Shown here in pieces: positions 17,842 to 28,700 of a stretch of DNA of 64,000 nucleotides. Every line of letters starts with the position of its first letter. The first letter of the stretch is position 1. This stretch comes from Lewinellaceae bacterium. Lineage in GTDB: Bacteria > Bacteroidota > Bacteroidia > Chitinophagales > Saprospiraceae. Made by a program: the position numbers and the translations under genes. The stretch covers positions 1 through 64,000 of the forward strand of contig JACJYB010000002.1 of the NCBI GenBank assembly GCA_020636355.1, in the 5' to 3' direction. Under the pieces are notes generated by a model. The model was not told the origin of the DNA. It ran no database searches and saw nothing but the letters and a program-made list of their open reading frames with translations.

Positions 17842-19208
17842 TCCTGTACGCGGACAAATTGAAAATCCTTGAGTTGAATTAACTCAAAATGTTGATTTTC
17901 AAAGTATTGAATTTTATCTACTCCTGATTCTTCTGCTGTCTTGGGCGTTCCGGGTGGATACACCGGTTTGAATTCAAATTGCATGTAGACCGGGTCATTA
18001 TAGGTCTCTCCTTCCAGGTAATACTGGAATTGAGTGCCGTGCTTTTTTAACATCCTTCCTGCAAAGACAATCTGATCATATGCTTCAAGTGCATCTTCCG
18101 TCACAAACGTGTTGAACTGATTTTGAAAATACCGCTTGAGGGCCTGGTAGTCCGGACTGGAAATTCTGGTCAGGCCTGTCTCCAGAATATAAATTTTGCT
18201 TTGGTTAAAAAGGTCGTAATCGGTTTCGGCCAGGGATTTCATCTGGGGTAAAATGTATGAAGTAACCTGAAAGTCCGGAGGTATGATTCCAATTTTTCGC
18301 AGCATAGCATAAACAAATCGCCGTTCGGACTCGGCGAATCGAAAGTGTGGTATAATGAATACATTTGGCCGGTTGGCAACGACTATAGAATCGGGAAATG
18401 TATTCTGCAAATCCATCGTTTCATCGTGAACTACAAAAGAGATGTACTTGCTTTCATCCCCGAAGAAGTTTTTGAAATATTCCTCTCCTTCCCGGTAAAC
18501 CAGGAAGATTTGTGCATCCGGAAACCGGTGACTAATGTCATCCATAATGAACTGACAATGGGATTGATAACCCGGTTTACTGAGAACATAAAAAGGATTG
18601 TCCACACCAAACTGGCTGAAACTTGTCCAGGGAGTGATCATGGGCACCTGCCTGGTTTTGACATATTCGGCCATTTCTTCCACCATGTTACGCCGGTATG
18701 GCCCAAGTACCAGATCTGACTTTTGGAACGATTGATCGCCAATAATCTGGCTTACTTCTTTTTGTGAGTTTTCCGTATCAAATACCTTGGTATCCAGATA
18801 TATGCCTTCACGCTCCAGTTTCTTCACTCCTTGTTCGTAGCCGATCAGATACTGGATGAATTTCTCAGTAATCAGGGAGACTTTATCAGATCCTGTGGAG
18901 ACATCTTGTGACTGCAGGGGTAATAATAATGAAACCTGATACCGGTCCTTCATATTCGTCATCGGCCGGAGATCATCAAAAGTTTCATCATCCACAGGTG
19001 CTGGTTGAGGAAGTTCGCCCCAAACCAACGTGTCAACGTGGGTATTTGATGGATTAGCGGGTTCCCATTGACCTGTTTTGGGATTATATACATGTCCGGC
19101 CGTATGGGTAGGGCTACCGGTTGTTGTAGGCTTGGCGGTTGTCGTCTTTTTAGTAAAAGAACAACTCCCAAGCAAAATAACAAGACCACTTAAAATGACG
19201 ATACGCAT
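17838..19208 (-). CDS. Lipoprotein with periplasmic-binding-protein-like (type 1) fold
   Basis: The start is taken at ATG 19208 (MRIVILSGLVILLGSC), giving a lipoprotein signal with lipobox LGSC; an upstream in-frame start would lie inside guaA. A Thr/Pro-rich linker follows, then an alpha/beta domain from about residue 85 (YQVSLLLPLQSQDV). It has the look of a receptor-ligand-binding / LppC-like periplasmic-binding fold: QYLIGYEQGVKKLE, VLGPYRRNMVEEMAEYV and FQVTSYILPQM. About 456 residues. It is seven bases after guaA and apparently co-transcribed with nusB-guaA. Such Bacteroidota proteins are annotated as amino-acid-binding-like but their ligand is not known. Confidence 0.8.
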   Translation of the reverse strand: MRIVILSGLVILLGSCSFTKKTTTAKPTTTGSPTHTAGHVYNPKTGQWEPANPSNTHVDTLVWGELPQPAPVDDETFDDLRPMTNMKDRYQVSLLLPLQSQDVSTGSDKVSLITEKFIQYLIGYEQGVKKLEREGIYLDTKVFDTENSQKEVSQIIGDQSFQKSDLVLGPYRRNMVEEMAEYVKTRQVPMITPWTSFSQFGVDNPFYVLSKPGYQSHCQFIMDDISHRFPDAQIFLVYREGEEYFKNFFGDESKYISFVVHDETMDLQNTFPDSIVVANRPNVFIIPHFRFAESERRFVYAMLRKIGIIPPDFQVTSYILPQMKSLAETDYDLFNQSKIYILETGLTRISSPDYQALKRYFQNQFNTFVTEDALEAYDQIVFAGRMLKKHGTQFQYYLEGETYNDPVYMQFEFKPVYPPGTPKTAEESGVDKIQYFENQHFELIQLKDFQFVRVQD

Positions 19209-19215
19209 AAACCGG

Positions 19216-20748
19216 TTACTCCCATTCAATGGTAGCCGGTGGTTTCGTACTAATGTCATAGACCACTCGATTTATCCCTTTTACCTGATTGATGATTTCA
19301 TTACTCACTTTAGCCAGCAATTCATGAGGCAATTTACACCATTCAGCCGTCATACCATCCACCGAATTTACCGCTCGCAATGCCACCACAAATTCATAGG
19401 TGCGTTCATCGCCCATCACTCCTACAGATTGCGCATTCAACAAGATAACTGCAGCCTGCCACACCTTATTATACCAACCGCTTTCCTTCAGATTGCGGAT
19501 GAAAATATCGTCAGCTTCCTGCAAGAGTTTGATTTTCTCTTCGGTTATCGCACCTAATATGCGGATGCTTAGTCCAGGTCCTGGAAAAGGGTGACGACTT
19601 ATGATCGTCTCCGGAACGCCCAAAGCTAACCCAACCTGCCTAACTTCATCCTTAAAAAGGAAACGCAAAGGCTCCAATAACTTCAGATGGAGCGTATCCG
19701 GCAATCCTCCGACATTATGATGGGATTTGATGGTAGCACTTGGGCCGTGTACGGAAAGGCTTTCAATAACATCAGGGTAAATGGTACCCTGAGCCAACCA
19801 ACTGATCCCCGTCAATTTATGAGCTTCTTCATCGAAGACTTCAATAAATGTTTTTCCAATGATCTTCCGTTTTGTTTCCGGATCCGAAACCCCGTTGAGT
19901 CCATCCCAAAACCGATGACGAGCATCTACGCCGATTACGTGTAATCCATGCTGATGGTAAGCATCCAGGACTTGATTAAACTCATCCTTTCTGAGCAAAC
20001 CATTATCGACAAAAATGCAGGTCAACTGATCACCAATGGCCTCCTGCACCAGATAGGCACAGACAGTGGAATCAACACCCCCGGATATGGCCATGATCAC
20101 CTGATCATCACCTACTTCTTCCTTAATCTGCCTGACGCTTTCCTGGATAAAGGAGTCTGGCGTCCAATCAGGCCGGCAACCGGCAATCCGGTAAAGAAAA
20201 TTACTCAGGATTTGCTTCCCTTGCAACGTGTGCGTCACTTCCGGATGAAACTGCAAGCCATAGACAGGCTGACCATGTCGATTCCCCCGGAATGCGGCAA
20301 CCGGAATGCCTTCCGTGCTTGCCAGAAGCTCAAATCCTTCAGGAATCTCCAATATGGTATCCGCATGAGACATCCAGACTTGACTGTTCTTGTCCAGATC
20401 GGTAAAAATCGGATCATCAAGCAGGATGTTCAACTCGGCCTTTCCATATTCTCTTTTTTGGGAGCGCTGTACTTCACCGCCTAATTCCTGAGCCACATAT
20501 TGGGCTCCATAGCAAACCGCCAATACCGGTATATGCCCGAGCATATGATCGATATTGACATGAAGTGCTTCAGGATCTTTCACCGAATATGGGCTACCGG
20601 ACAAGATGATGGCTTGCCATTCTTCCGGGTGCGTTATGGTGAAATTATATGGCTGAATTTCGCAATATACATTGGCCTCGCGTACTCTACGGGCAATGAG
20701 TTGGGTGTATTGCGACCCAAAATCCAAAATCAAAACCTTCTGATCCAT
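19216..20748 (-). CDS. guaA: GMP synthase (glutamine-hydrolysing)
   Basis: 510 residues with both domains. The class I glutaminase part has its nucleophile at C79 (VLAVCYGAQ) and the FHPEVTHT His/Glu pair. The ATP pyrophosphatase part has the PP-loop AISGGVDSTV and the C-terminal dimerisation region with FPGPGLSIRI and the ending YDISTKPPATIEWE. It converts XMP, ATP and glutamine to GMP in purine synthesis. It lies eight bases after nusB and before a lipoprotein gene. Confidence 0.98.
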   Translation of the reverse strand: MDQKVLILDFGSQYTQLIARRVREANVYCEIQPYNFTITHPEEWQAIILSGSPYSVKDPEALHVNIDHMLGHIPVLAVCYGAQYVAQELGGEVQRSQKREYGKAELNILLDDPIFTDLDKNSQVWMSHADTILEIPEGFELLASTEGIPVAAFRGNRHGQPVYGLQFHPEVTHTLQGKQILSNFLYRIAGCRPDWTPDSFIQESVRQIKEEVGDDQVIMAISGGVDSTVCAYLVQEAIGDQLTCIFVDNGLLRKDEFNQVLDAYHQHGLHVIGVDARHRFWDGLNGVSDPETKRKIIGKTFIEVFDEEAHKLTGISWLAQGTIYPDVIESLSVHGPSATIKSHHNVGGLPDTLHLKLLEPLRFLFKDEVRQVGLALGVPETIISRHPFPGPGLSIRILGAITEEKIKLLQEADDIFIRNLKESGWYNKVWQAAVILLNAQSVGVMGDERTYEFVVALRAVNSVDGMTAEWCKLPHELLAKVSNEIINQVKGINRVVYDISTKPPATIEWE

Positions 20749-20756
20749 AGGAATGA

Positions 20757-21689
20757 TTAATCGAGCAGTCCCCTGCCCTCCTTCTTAATTAATCCATCTT
20801 CCTGGAGCTGCTTCATTACTTTGTCCAGGATACCATTGATAAAGTCTTTACTCTTGGCAGTACTGTATTGCTTCGAGACTTCGACGTATTCGTTTAAGGT
20901 TACTTTGGTGGGTATGCTCTTGAAATAAAGGAATTCGGCAATCGCCATTTTTATCAAAATGGTATCGATTAGTGCCAACCGCTCAACATCCCAGTTCTTC
21001 AGGGTAGGCTCAAAAATCTCTTGAATCTTTGTGTCATCCTGAGCCGTGCGGTTGAGTAGTTGAATCCCAAACTGATAGGTCTCGCTTTGTACCTGATACT
21101 CCTCCAGAAAATCACTCGCAGCAGGCAAAGCCTTCAACGTTTTTTTCACCGCTCCGACCACCAAGGATTTATCATCTTCCCAGGTCGCGTAGAGGTCTTC
21201 GACCATTTCATTAAACACTTCACTGCGACGGATAAACCGATACAATTCGTGGAGGATGTCCACATGGTCTTCTTCAGCGTTTACTTCCTTCTGAATGTAT
21301 GCTCGGTAAACTTCTTCGTTAGAGAAGTCCTTATACATTTTGCGGATAAGGTCCTGATCCATCCTGGTTTCAAAGTGCAGATCTTTGATCTTTTTCTGGA
21401 GCTGAATGTGCTTTACCAGACTTTGAATCAAGGCGTTGGTATAGAACTTATCGGTGAATTTGAGATCTTCTTCCGAAGGAAGATATTTTGCATGCCGCTT
21501 TTGGGCATCTACTTTGGCAAACCGGCAGATCTGCAATAGGGTGTAAATATTGAACAGGTAGAGAACAAATGAATTTTCAGTACTTATCTCATAGGCACGT
21601 AATGCCTGCGCGATGGTTAGTTCTTCGTCTCTGTTCAGCGCATAGAGCGCCTGCATTACTTTTACTCGGATATTTCTTCTACTTAACAT
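20757..21689 (-). CDS. nusB: Transcription antitermination factor NusB, long Bacteroidota form
   Basis: The C-terminal ~150 residues carry the NusB fold signature (LIDTILIKMAIAEF, PTKVTLNEYVEVSKQYS, KDFINGILDKVMKQL). The N-terminus starts with the typical RRNIRVKVMQALYAL. At 310 residues it is twice the E. coli length because of a charged helical insertion (about 65-180), a usual feature of Bacteroidota NusB proteins. NusB binds boxA RNA with NusE/S10 and helps rRNA transcription. It appears to be the first gene of the nusB-guaA-lipoprotein operon; 104 bp without genes separate it from the preceding gene. Confidence 0.92.
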   Translation of the reverse strand: MLSRRNIRVKVMQALYALNRDEELTIAQALRAYEISTENSFVLYLFNIYTLLQICRFAKVDAQKRHAKYLPSEEDLKFTDKFYTNALIQSLVKHIQLQKKIKDLHFETRMDQDLIRKMYKDFSNEEVYRAYIQKEVNAEEDHVDILHELYRFIRRSEVFNEMVEDLYATWEDDKSLVVGAVKKTLKALPAASDFLEEYQVQSETYQFGIQLLNRTAQDDTKIQEIFEPTLKNWDVERLALIDTILIKMAIAEFLYFKSIPTKVTLNEYVEVSKQYSTAKSKDFINGILDKVMKQLQEDGLIKKEGRGLLD

Positions 21690-21793
21690 GAAACGCTTTA
21701 GTCATGTCCTGGATAAAACGCAAAGAAAGTCATTTTTTGTGTGATAAGCGGAAGCCAATCTCAATCATTTTTTTGAAATGTGTTCCTTCCAGC

Positions 21794-23266
21794 TTACTTC
21801 ATCCAATTTTTCTCAACCTCAGTAAATGGAGGAAGTTTATTTATATGCCACTTCTTCACGACTACTCCTTGCTTCATCAAAACGATTCCCGGGTTAGAAC
21901 GGATAATTGTTTTAAGTAATATATCATCTGCCTCATAAAAAGGCACATCAACACCGGTCGCTTCCCGGAATGCATTTCTTTTCTCTGTACTGGCCCCTCC
22001 CGCCACTACATACACTTTAATGCCTGCTTGTTTAGCAGCGTCAACAAATGGCTTCAGAGCGGCATATTTCTTCAACAATCCGGAGTCCCAATGATAGGTG
22101 ACTTCTGTAGTCTCTTTAGGTTGAATTTCAAAGGACCGGACCAATTCCAGGCTATCCCCGCTCTGTATTGTATCCACTTTCCAGATACTGTCCTGAACAG
22201 TAACTCGCTGAACGGATTCATCAGCCTTCAGCATGTAGGAAACCACCATAAAGGTATAATTCGGATCGGTGAGCAGATCCTCCGTGATTTCATCTCCCTG
22301 CTCATCGTAAATAGCATAGTCGGATATTTTAGTGGGCTGGATGGCCGGCTCACTCAATATTTGTTCTGCACTCCAATCGGTCTTCGGATAGTTGGCCAGA
22401 TTTGCCATATATTCTTCATAAGGCAATTCAACCACCTTTCCGGATGTTTTATTGGTCAGCCGATAGCCGGTAATTTGCCGGTTGCTCATGGCTTCAATCT
22501 CAGCATTGCGGCGGGTATAAACATCCGTACCCTCCTTAAATGGTCTGAAATCTGCGGAAGGCAGATTCCACATATAATTGCTTAAGCAAAAATAAGTCAG
22601 TCCTACCGTTGTTAATGCGATGATTACATGTCTGATCGGAGCTGTTAATAGTTGATGGAAATGCTTATTCTGGAACAAGAACAGGATTGCCGGTGCCATC
22701 AGTACCACATCCTTGAAAAAAGACGTTCGTGGGTCTAGGACCAAAAAGTCGCCGAAACAACCACAATCCGTCACGCGCATTTGTTCTTTAACCCAGGGAC
22801 CCCATGCACTCAATTCAAAAAATGTACTGTTACTTGGAACATAACCTGTCAAAAAGGTAAAACCGGTCAGGGCAAGGAAAAACAAAACGATCAGGAAAAA
22901 CAGCCAACTGGTCAATTTAGGCTTCCATCCCAGGATCAGTGCAAATCCCAGCACAATTTCAAGGACAATCATAAATACGCTGAAACCGATGCTATGATCA
23001 ACAAACCAGGGAAACGACTTTGCAAGGAAGCTTAGCCAGGTCGGCTCCAAAGCGGCCTGAAATTCAGCAAAATATTCCTCCATTTTGAAAGCTGTACCCA
23101 TCGGGTCAATGGCCTTAACCCATCCCGATATGATGAACAAGACACCGGTCCAGTTCTGCAGAAAGCTTACCCAGCTCTTCTTTTGTTTTTTAAGAACCAA
23201 TACCAGCAAGAGCGTCATTACCAGTGCTATACCGGTGATGAGCAGGACCAGGTTTAAAAGTGTCAT
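21794..23266 (-). CDS. MauE/DoxX-like integral membrane protein with C-terminal extracytoplasmic domain
   Basis: 490 residues. The first ~225 hold several hydrophobic segments, including WTGVLFIISGWVKAIDPMG and VFMIVLEIVLGFALILGW. The motif TDCGCFGD (near residue 165) is a vicinal-Cys sequence typical of the MauE/DoxX superfamily, suggesting thiol/quinone redox chemistry. Residues about 230-490 form a soluble region ending in a thioredoxin-like beta-alpha arrangement (IKVYVVAGGASTE...NPGIVLMKQGVVVKKWHINKLP). The start codon overlaps the stop of the DUF1599 gene (ATGA, 23263-23266), a pairing common in Bacteroidota. A role in periplasmic disulfide or redox processes is an inference. Confidence 0.8.
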   Translation of the reverse strand: MTLLNLVLLITGIALVMTLLLVLVLKKQKKSWVSFLQNWTGVLFIISGWVKAIDPMGTAFKMEEYFAEFQAALEPTWLSFLAKSFPWFVDHSIGFSVFMIVLEIVLGFALILGWKPKLTSWLFFLIVLFFLALTGFTFLTGYVPSNSTFFELSAWGPWVKEQMRVTDCGCFGDFLVLDPRTSFFKDVVLMAPAILFLFQNKHFHQLLTAPIRHVIIALTTVGLTYFCLSNYMWNLPSADFRPFKEGTDVYTRRNAEIEAMSNRQITGYRLTNKTSGKVVELPYEEYMANLANYPKTDWSAEQILSEPAIQPTKISDYAIYDEQGDEITEDLLTDPNYTFMVVSYMLKADESVQRVTVQDSIWKVDTIQSGDSLELVRSFEIQPKETTEVTYHWDSGLLKKYAALKPFVDAAKQAGIKVYVVAGGASTEKRNAFREATGVDVPFYEADDILLKTIIRSNPGIVLMKQGVVVKKWHINKLPPFTEVEKNWMK

Positions 23267-23811
23267 ATATCGTGTTCTTTAAGCTTGATCAAACAAAAGA
23301 CGGCGTAATTAATGATATCCTGATAGTTTGCATCAAGACCTTCACTGATTAGCGTGAAACCGGCATTGTCTTCGATTTCTTTAATTCGTAATAATTTCAT
23401 CAAAATCAGATCCGTCATCGAGGCAATCCGCATATCCCTCCAAGCCTCTCCGTAATCGTGATTTTTGCGCTCCAGCAATTGCTTGATACCGGTTGCTTCT
23501 TCCTCATACCAATGCAATGCCTGGTCAGCATCTATTCTATACTCGGTATCCACCGGAGGGTGTTTGAGTTGGATCAAGGCCATCAAGGCATAATTGATAA
23601 TGCCAATGAACTCAACATCCATGCCTTCTTCAACTTTTTGCTCCTGATTTGATTGTAAATTACGAATGCGCTTCGCTTTGATGAAGATCTGATCGGTTAG
23701 CGATGCAGGCCGCAAGATCCGCCAGGCGGTGCCATAATCTTTGGTCTTCTTGACAAAGATATCCTGGCATTCCATGATGATGGCATCAAAAGCGGCAAGC
23801 GTTTGGTTCAC
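23263..23811 (-). CDS. DUF1599 protein (two tandem repeats)
   Basis: The 182 residues contain two copies of the same ~65-residue unit: CQDIFVKKTKDYGTAWRILR...LTDQIFIKAKRIRNL and IKQLLERKNHDYGEAWRDMR...MTDLILMKLLRIKEIE, each followed by an E.G..a....gIINYA segment. This is the DUF1599 family, an all-alpha domain common in Bacteroidota; a link to nucleotide metabolism has been proposed but its function is not established. The start is GTG at 23811, 13 bases after a -7 box. It is co-transcribed with the membrane protein that follows. Confidence 0.85.
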   Translation of the reverse strand: MNQTLAAFDAIIMECQDIFVKKTKDYGTAWRILRPASLTDQIFIKAKRIRNLQSNQEQKVEEGMDVEFIGIINYALMALIQLKHPPVDTEYRIDADQALHWYEEEATGIKQLLERKNHDYGEAWRDMRIASMTDLILMKLLRIKEIEDNAGFTLISEGLDANYQDIINYAVFCLIKLKEHDI

Positions 23812-23824
23812 TTTAGATTTTTTG

Positions 23825-23832
23825 CAAATATA
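23825..23832 (-). promoter_or_regulatory. -7 box (TATATTTG) of the DUF1599 gene
   Basis: Exact TAnnTTTG on the minus strand, 13 bases before the GTG start at 23811, in the 80-bp divergent gap with the flavin oxidase gene. Confidence 0.45.
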
Positions 23833-23891
23833 ACGGATTGAGGCTTAGTTTTGGGTGATTTCAGAACCCTGTTTTCAGAAACTCGATAACC

Positions 23892-25040
23892 ATGAAAAGT
23901 TTTGATGTAATTGTCGCAGGAGTTGGCTCGATGGGTGCGGCCACTTGTGATCAACTCGCACGACGGGGTGTTTCGGTATTGGGATTGGAGCGCTTCCAGA
24001 TCGGACACTCGAAAGGGTCTCACCTTGGACAGTCGAGGTTAATTCGAAAGGCTTACTTTGAGCATCCTGACTACGTTCCATTACTACAGAGGGCGTACGA
24101 ACTATGGGATGAGCTTGAAGCGGATACCGGCACGAAACTTTATCATCCCACCTGTTTGCTCTATCATGGTCGACCGGATCAGGAGCTAATTGCTGGCAGT
24201 CTGCTCTCCGCCTCAATATATAACATACCATTTCAGGAAATTTCACGTAAAGAACAGCTCCATCTTTTTCCAGCATTTACCTTACCGGAAGACTACCTAA
24301 CTTACATAGAACCTGACGCCGGATTTCTCCGCCCTGAAAAATCAATCCAGGTGATGGCTGACCGGGCTAAATTTCATGGGGCCGACTTACATATTGATGA
24401 ATGGATGACCGATTTCGTAAGAAGTGGCGACGGATGGTCTGTGCATACCAATCGGAACGTTTATTCCTGCCAAAAGCTGATCATTACCGCCGGAGCCTGG
24501 TCGACCCAGTTCTTGCATCAATTGCACGTGCCCCTAAAAGTAACCCGTCAAGTACTGGGATGGCTTGATAAAACGTCCGGACCGGATTGCTCCCTGCAAA
24601 ACTTACCCTGCTGGATATTAGCCGATGATCACTATGGCGGCGCCTTCTATGGTTTTCCTGAATTGCCTGAGGGAGATTTCGGCAGTCCGGGTGGATTGAA
24701 GATCGCACATCATTATCCCGGATTTGAAATCCGACCCGAAGAGAAGGATCAAAAACTCACTGTAGAGGAAAAAGAAGCGTTGGACTACGGGAAGGACAAG
24801 TACCTGGGCGCCATTGGTGGGTCGTGGGCAACCTTTCAGCACTGCATGTATACCATGTCTCCGGATGAACACTTTATCATCGATCAGGTACCTTTTTCGG
24901 AAAATGTCTGGTTTGCAGCTGGATTTAGTGGGCATGGATTTAAGTTTTCTCCCGTAATCGGTGAGATAATGGCCGATCTGGCCCTTACAGGAACAACTTC
25001 CCTCCCGGTTCAATTCCTTTCTGCAGCCCGGTTTTCGTAA
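23892..25040 (+). CDS. solA: Monomeric sarcosine oxidase / N-methyltryptophan oxidase-like FAD enzyme
   Basis: The 382 residues match the MSOX/MTOX length. The dinucleotide-binding motif GVGSMGAATCDQLARRG is at 11-27. A cysteine at 318 in the segment QHCMYTMSPDEHFIID matches the residue that binds FAD covalently in this family, and FAAGFSGHGFKFSPVIGE is the C-terminal flavin-binding part. It would oxidatively demethylate an N-methyl amino acid, giving formaldehyde and H2O2 in the cytoplasm. The physiological substrate (sarcosine, N-methyltryptophan or another) cannot be read from sequence. Confidence 0.88.
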   Translation: MKSFDVIVAGVGSMGAATCDQLARRGVSVLGLERFQIGHSKGSHLGQSRLIRKAYFEHPDYVPLLQRAYELWDELEADTGTKLYHPTCLLYHGRPDQELIAGSLLSASIYNIPFQEISRKEQLHLFPAFTLPEDYLTYIEPDAGFLRPEKSIQVMADRAKFHGADLHIDEWMTDFVRSGDGWSVHTNRNVYSCQKLIITAGAWSTQFLHQLHVPLKVTRQVLGWLDKTSGPDCSLQNLPCWILADDHYGGAFYGFPELPEGDFGSPGGLKIAHHYPGFEIRPEEKDQKLTVEEKEALDYGKDKYLGAIGGSWATFQHCMYTMSPDEHFIIDQVPFSENVWFAAGFSGHGFKFSPVIGEIMADLALTGTTSLPVQFLSAARFS

Positions 25041-25063
25041 AAATAAGCCAACAGAATTTTGGC

Positions 25064-25071
25064 TACTTTTG
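25064..25071 (+). promoter_or_regulatory. -7 box (TACTTTTG) of the yigZ-like gene
   Basis: Exact TAnnTTTG ending only three bases before ATG 25075. If used, the transcript would start at or next to the start codon (leaderless or nearly so). Confidence 0.35.
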
Positions 25072-25074
25072 AGC

Positions 25075-25722
25075 ATGCAAGCTAGCTCCTTTCAAACCAT
25101 AACCACTCCAATTACCGGACTGTATAAGGAGAAAGGCAGCAAATTCATTGCTTATGCCTATCCGGTCTCTTCTGATGATGAGATCAAAAATCACTTGGAT
25201 CTTCTTCGCAAAGAACATCCTAAAGCAAGGCATTATTGCTATGCTTACCGGATGACCCCTGACGGGAGCCTGTATCGGTCAAACGATGATGGGGAGCCTT
25301 CCGGCACAGCCGGTAAACCAATTCTCGGCCAATTGCTGTCGTTTGATGTAACCAACACATTGGTAGTGGTGGTTCGCTATTTCGGCGGCACCAAACTCGG
25401 AGCTTCCGGACTCATTCACGCTTACAAAGCGGCCGCTCAGGATGCATTGTCCCAGGCAGATATTGTCACATGCATCGTGATGACCCCATTCCACATCCGG
25501 TTTCCTTTTGCATTATCTGGCGAAATAATGCAAGCCCTGGCAAGAATCCATGCCGCTTCGATCACGGAATCCTACACGGACCATGGACAGATTAGTTTTG
25601 AATTACCCCTCTCGGAAGCGACCCTACGCCTCCATCAGTTAAAAAGTCAATTGGCAGGATTTGACGGAACCGAATCGGATATGGATCTTAAACTGGCAGA
25701 AAAATCGATCGGGATATCCTAA
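25075..25722 (+). CDS. yigZ: YigZ/IMPACT family protein
   Basis: 215 residues. The N-terminal UPF0029/IMPACT domain has the signature EKGSKFIAYAYPV, ARHYCYAYR, DDGEPSGTAGKPILGQL and VVVRYFGGTKLGASGLIHAYKAAA. A shorter C-terminal RNase-PH/EF-G-IV-like domain (DUF1949) follows. In E. coli the family is implicated in translation and ribosome-related control; its exact role is unclear. Start ATG 25075; a TTG six bases upstream is in frame but less likely. Convergent with the PKD gene. Confidence 0.92.
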   Translation: MQASSFQTITTPITGLYKEKGSKFIAYAYPVSSDDEIKNHLDLLRKEHPKARHYCYAYRMTPDGSLYRSNDDGEPSGTAGKPILGQLLSFDVTNTLVVVVRYFGGTKLGASGLIHAYKAAAQDALSQADIVTCIVMTPFHIRFPFALSGEIMQALARIHAASITESYTDHGQISFELPLSEATLRLHQLKSQLAGFDGTESDMDLKLAEKSIGIS

Positions 25723-25759
25723 TCCAACGCAAGTAAATTCTGTCAGTAAGATATTGTAA

Positions 25760-28700
25760 TTACCGGATCAACGTAACATCACCGACCACCGTGACTTCCC
25801 GCTGCAACGCAGGACAGAAATAAGTTACCCGGTAAGCATAAACGCCTGCGGGCTGTAAGGAACCGCCTAGCCGGCCATCCCACCCCATCGATTTATCTGT
25901 CGTTGCAAATAACCGGCTTCCCCAGCGGTTGAAAACTTCGAATTTGCTGATCGATGGCAAAGGGGTAAAGAGAAATAGAACATCGTTGTTACCATCTCCG
26001 TTGGGTGAAAAGGCATTCGGTACTTCCACCAGGTTGGCCCCACACGTGGCTACCTCTCCGACACGGACATCAATGGTATTGACGCAACCGTTTCTACGAT
26101 CAGTAACCTTTACCGTATAAATTCCTTCTTCACCGGGATTGGCCAACGGCGACGAGCAATCGAGACAGGACAAGCCTTCCGGAGGAGACCATTGATAACT
26201 CCAGTAGGGTTGCACCAACAATGGAGGCAATGGGACGGCATCTCCAAGCCATAAGACTGCTTCGGGATATCCCGGATCAGGCAGGTCATAGACCATTACA
26301 CGGGTTATTACCGTACTATCCAAACAACCGTTTACCTGTCCGGTAACCGGAATCTCCGTGTCATGGGTAGCCACAAACCATCCGTTGCCATTGCCTAATT
26401 CCTCTATAAATGCAGGCCAAATGATCCGGTCTGTGTTGCCTACCAATCGAATGAAAGCTGAATCACCCGCACAAACAGTGTCACCGATTAAAGAAAAGGG
26501 TACCTGTTTGGATACCTGGACCAGCACGGAGTCAGACAATGAACAAGAACCGGTGGATACCATGTAGTGGTAATAGGTACTTTGCATGGGAGCCACGGTA
26601 AGGGTGCCACTTCCCTGGTCTACTACATCTGGTCCAGGAAGCCAAACCACCGGTTGTGGGCCTGAGCCATGTAAGGTAAGCCGGGTACCTCTACAGATGA
26701 CTGTATCCATACTCACATCCAACGCATCCAGACGCAATACGCTAACGGTAACTGTATCAAAAGCATTGCACCCTAAAGAATCGATGACACCAACGACATA
26801 AGTTCGGGTACTGTCAGGTATTGCTACCGGATCAAAACAATAGGTGCAGGATAACTGGTCACTGATATGCCAATATGGGGATCGGCCTTTAAGGACGTGA
26901 AGTGCAATGCTATCACCAAGGCAAATTTGCTCATCAGGTCCCAGTATGCCTGAAGTCCGGGGTAACATCCTCACGTAAATGGAATCCTCGGCAGTGCATC
27001 CGAAATCCGTGGTGACCTCCACTTTATACCAGTTACTAGCCTTCGGAGCAAGTACCGGGTTAAAACAATCTTCATAGCAATTGAGACCCTTGGCAAGGCT
27101 ATCCCATTGAATGTGATGATCCGGGTAAACCCTGGATAATGTCAATTGTGTAATTTCGTCCGGACAAAGAACAGTGTCGCCCATTATTGAAAATTGAGGA
27201 ATGGAGTCTTGTCCAAAATAGACCAATATGCTGTCATTAGTTATGCAATCATTTGGATTGGTGACCTGCAATAAGACCGAACCGTCCGATGAAGGCTTGT
27301 ACCATATGCTGTCACAATCCGCGCACAGGGAGCCATCAGGAAACTGCCATACATATTGGTTTACCGGATCCCAAAGGGTATCGCGTAGGAGTACGGAATC
27401 CCGGTAACATAAGTGAATTTCATCTGCTAGTTCGACCTCGGCTGATTCTTTAAGCAAAATAGAACCGGCAATGGTATCCCGGCATCCTGCGTTCGAAATA
27501 GTAACCATGCGCAAATCGTAACTACCAGAAGAAAGCTGTTCACTCAGATCTCGCCGGTAACTGATGGTATCCCCGTTTAGAATCCAGAGCGTACTATCAA
27601 TGAATCCATCAGACAGCACCGTCTGATTAAGCACTTCCAGGTCATACGGTGCGCACGCCAGGGTGTCCGGGAGCAGCCAATGATTGACCGGCTTTGGGCC
27701 AACCTTCAAATATCCCGGCAAAAACAAGGTGTCTCGGCAGAACCCGTCCTCAGCAGTAACCTGCACATCATAACGCCCCACCTTACCGAGGTAAAAAGAT
27801 GCTTCAAAAGCATCGGTTACAATCGTGGTGTCCGGGTGAATGAGTCGCCACCGGAAATCCCTGATCTGATGATTCGAGTAGCTCAGATTAAACAAATTCA
27901 CGACCGGATTCAGTGAGTCGCAAAAATCAACTACGGGAATATCAATAATAATGGATAATTCGTTGACCGGAATAGGTTGTGTTACGAACGGTAACAGGCA
28001 TCCAAAGGTATCACGAATCAGTACCGAAGGCGTATAGACGCCAGCATTGGTGTAATAATAGTCAAATGAAAAAGAATCGCGAACACCATTCACCGAATCA
28101 ATCGTGCCTACGCCAACGTCCCAGAACAGGTCGTATTGGTCATCCAGCTGGAGATCAAAACGCACATGAGTCGGCGCACAGGTAGAGTCAATTGTCGTCT
28201 TTGCCGAGCCGGTCGGCCCCCCAACCTTTAATGCATTGACCAGGGTCATGGTATCGCTGCAACCCGGTAGGAGATCCGCAATCATGCTAATGGAATAAGT
28301 GCCGGGCTTGGTATAAATATGTTGAGGTTCAAAGGCTTTGGAGTTGCTGGTATTATCGCCGAATGACCAGGTATATTCGGAAGCCCCGGTGGAATAATTA
28401 TAAAACTTGGCCTCATAAGGCGGGCAATAATAATAATTGGTGTCCAGAATGAATGAAGCCACCGGGTTATCAATTCGTATCGTATCCAGATATTCACCGG
28501 CACAACCAATGGTATCTTCCAGGTGTAAGCGCACTACATACAAACCTGAATCCGGATATGCATAGGCAAAGGATGGTTCATGCCGGATGGTGCCATTTCC
28601 CAGGTCCCAGGTAACTTGTACCGGATTGACCATGGTAGAAACATTAAAGTCCACGGGCCTCGCCGAACAGGATAATGAGTCTATTGAAAATGCCCCTTGC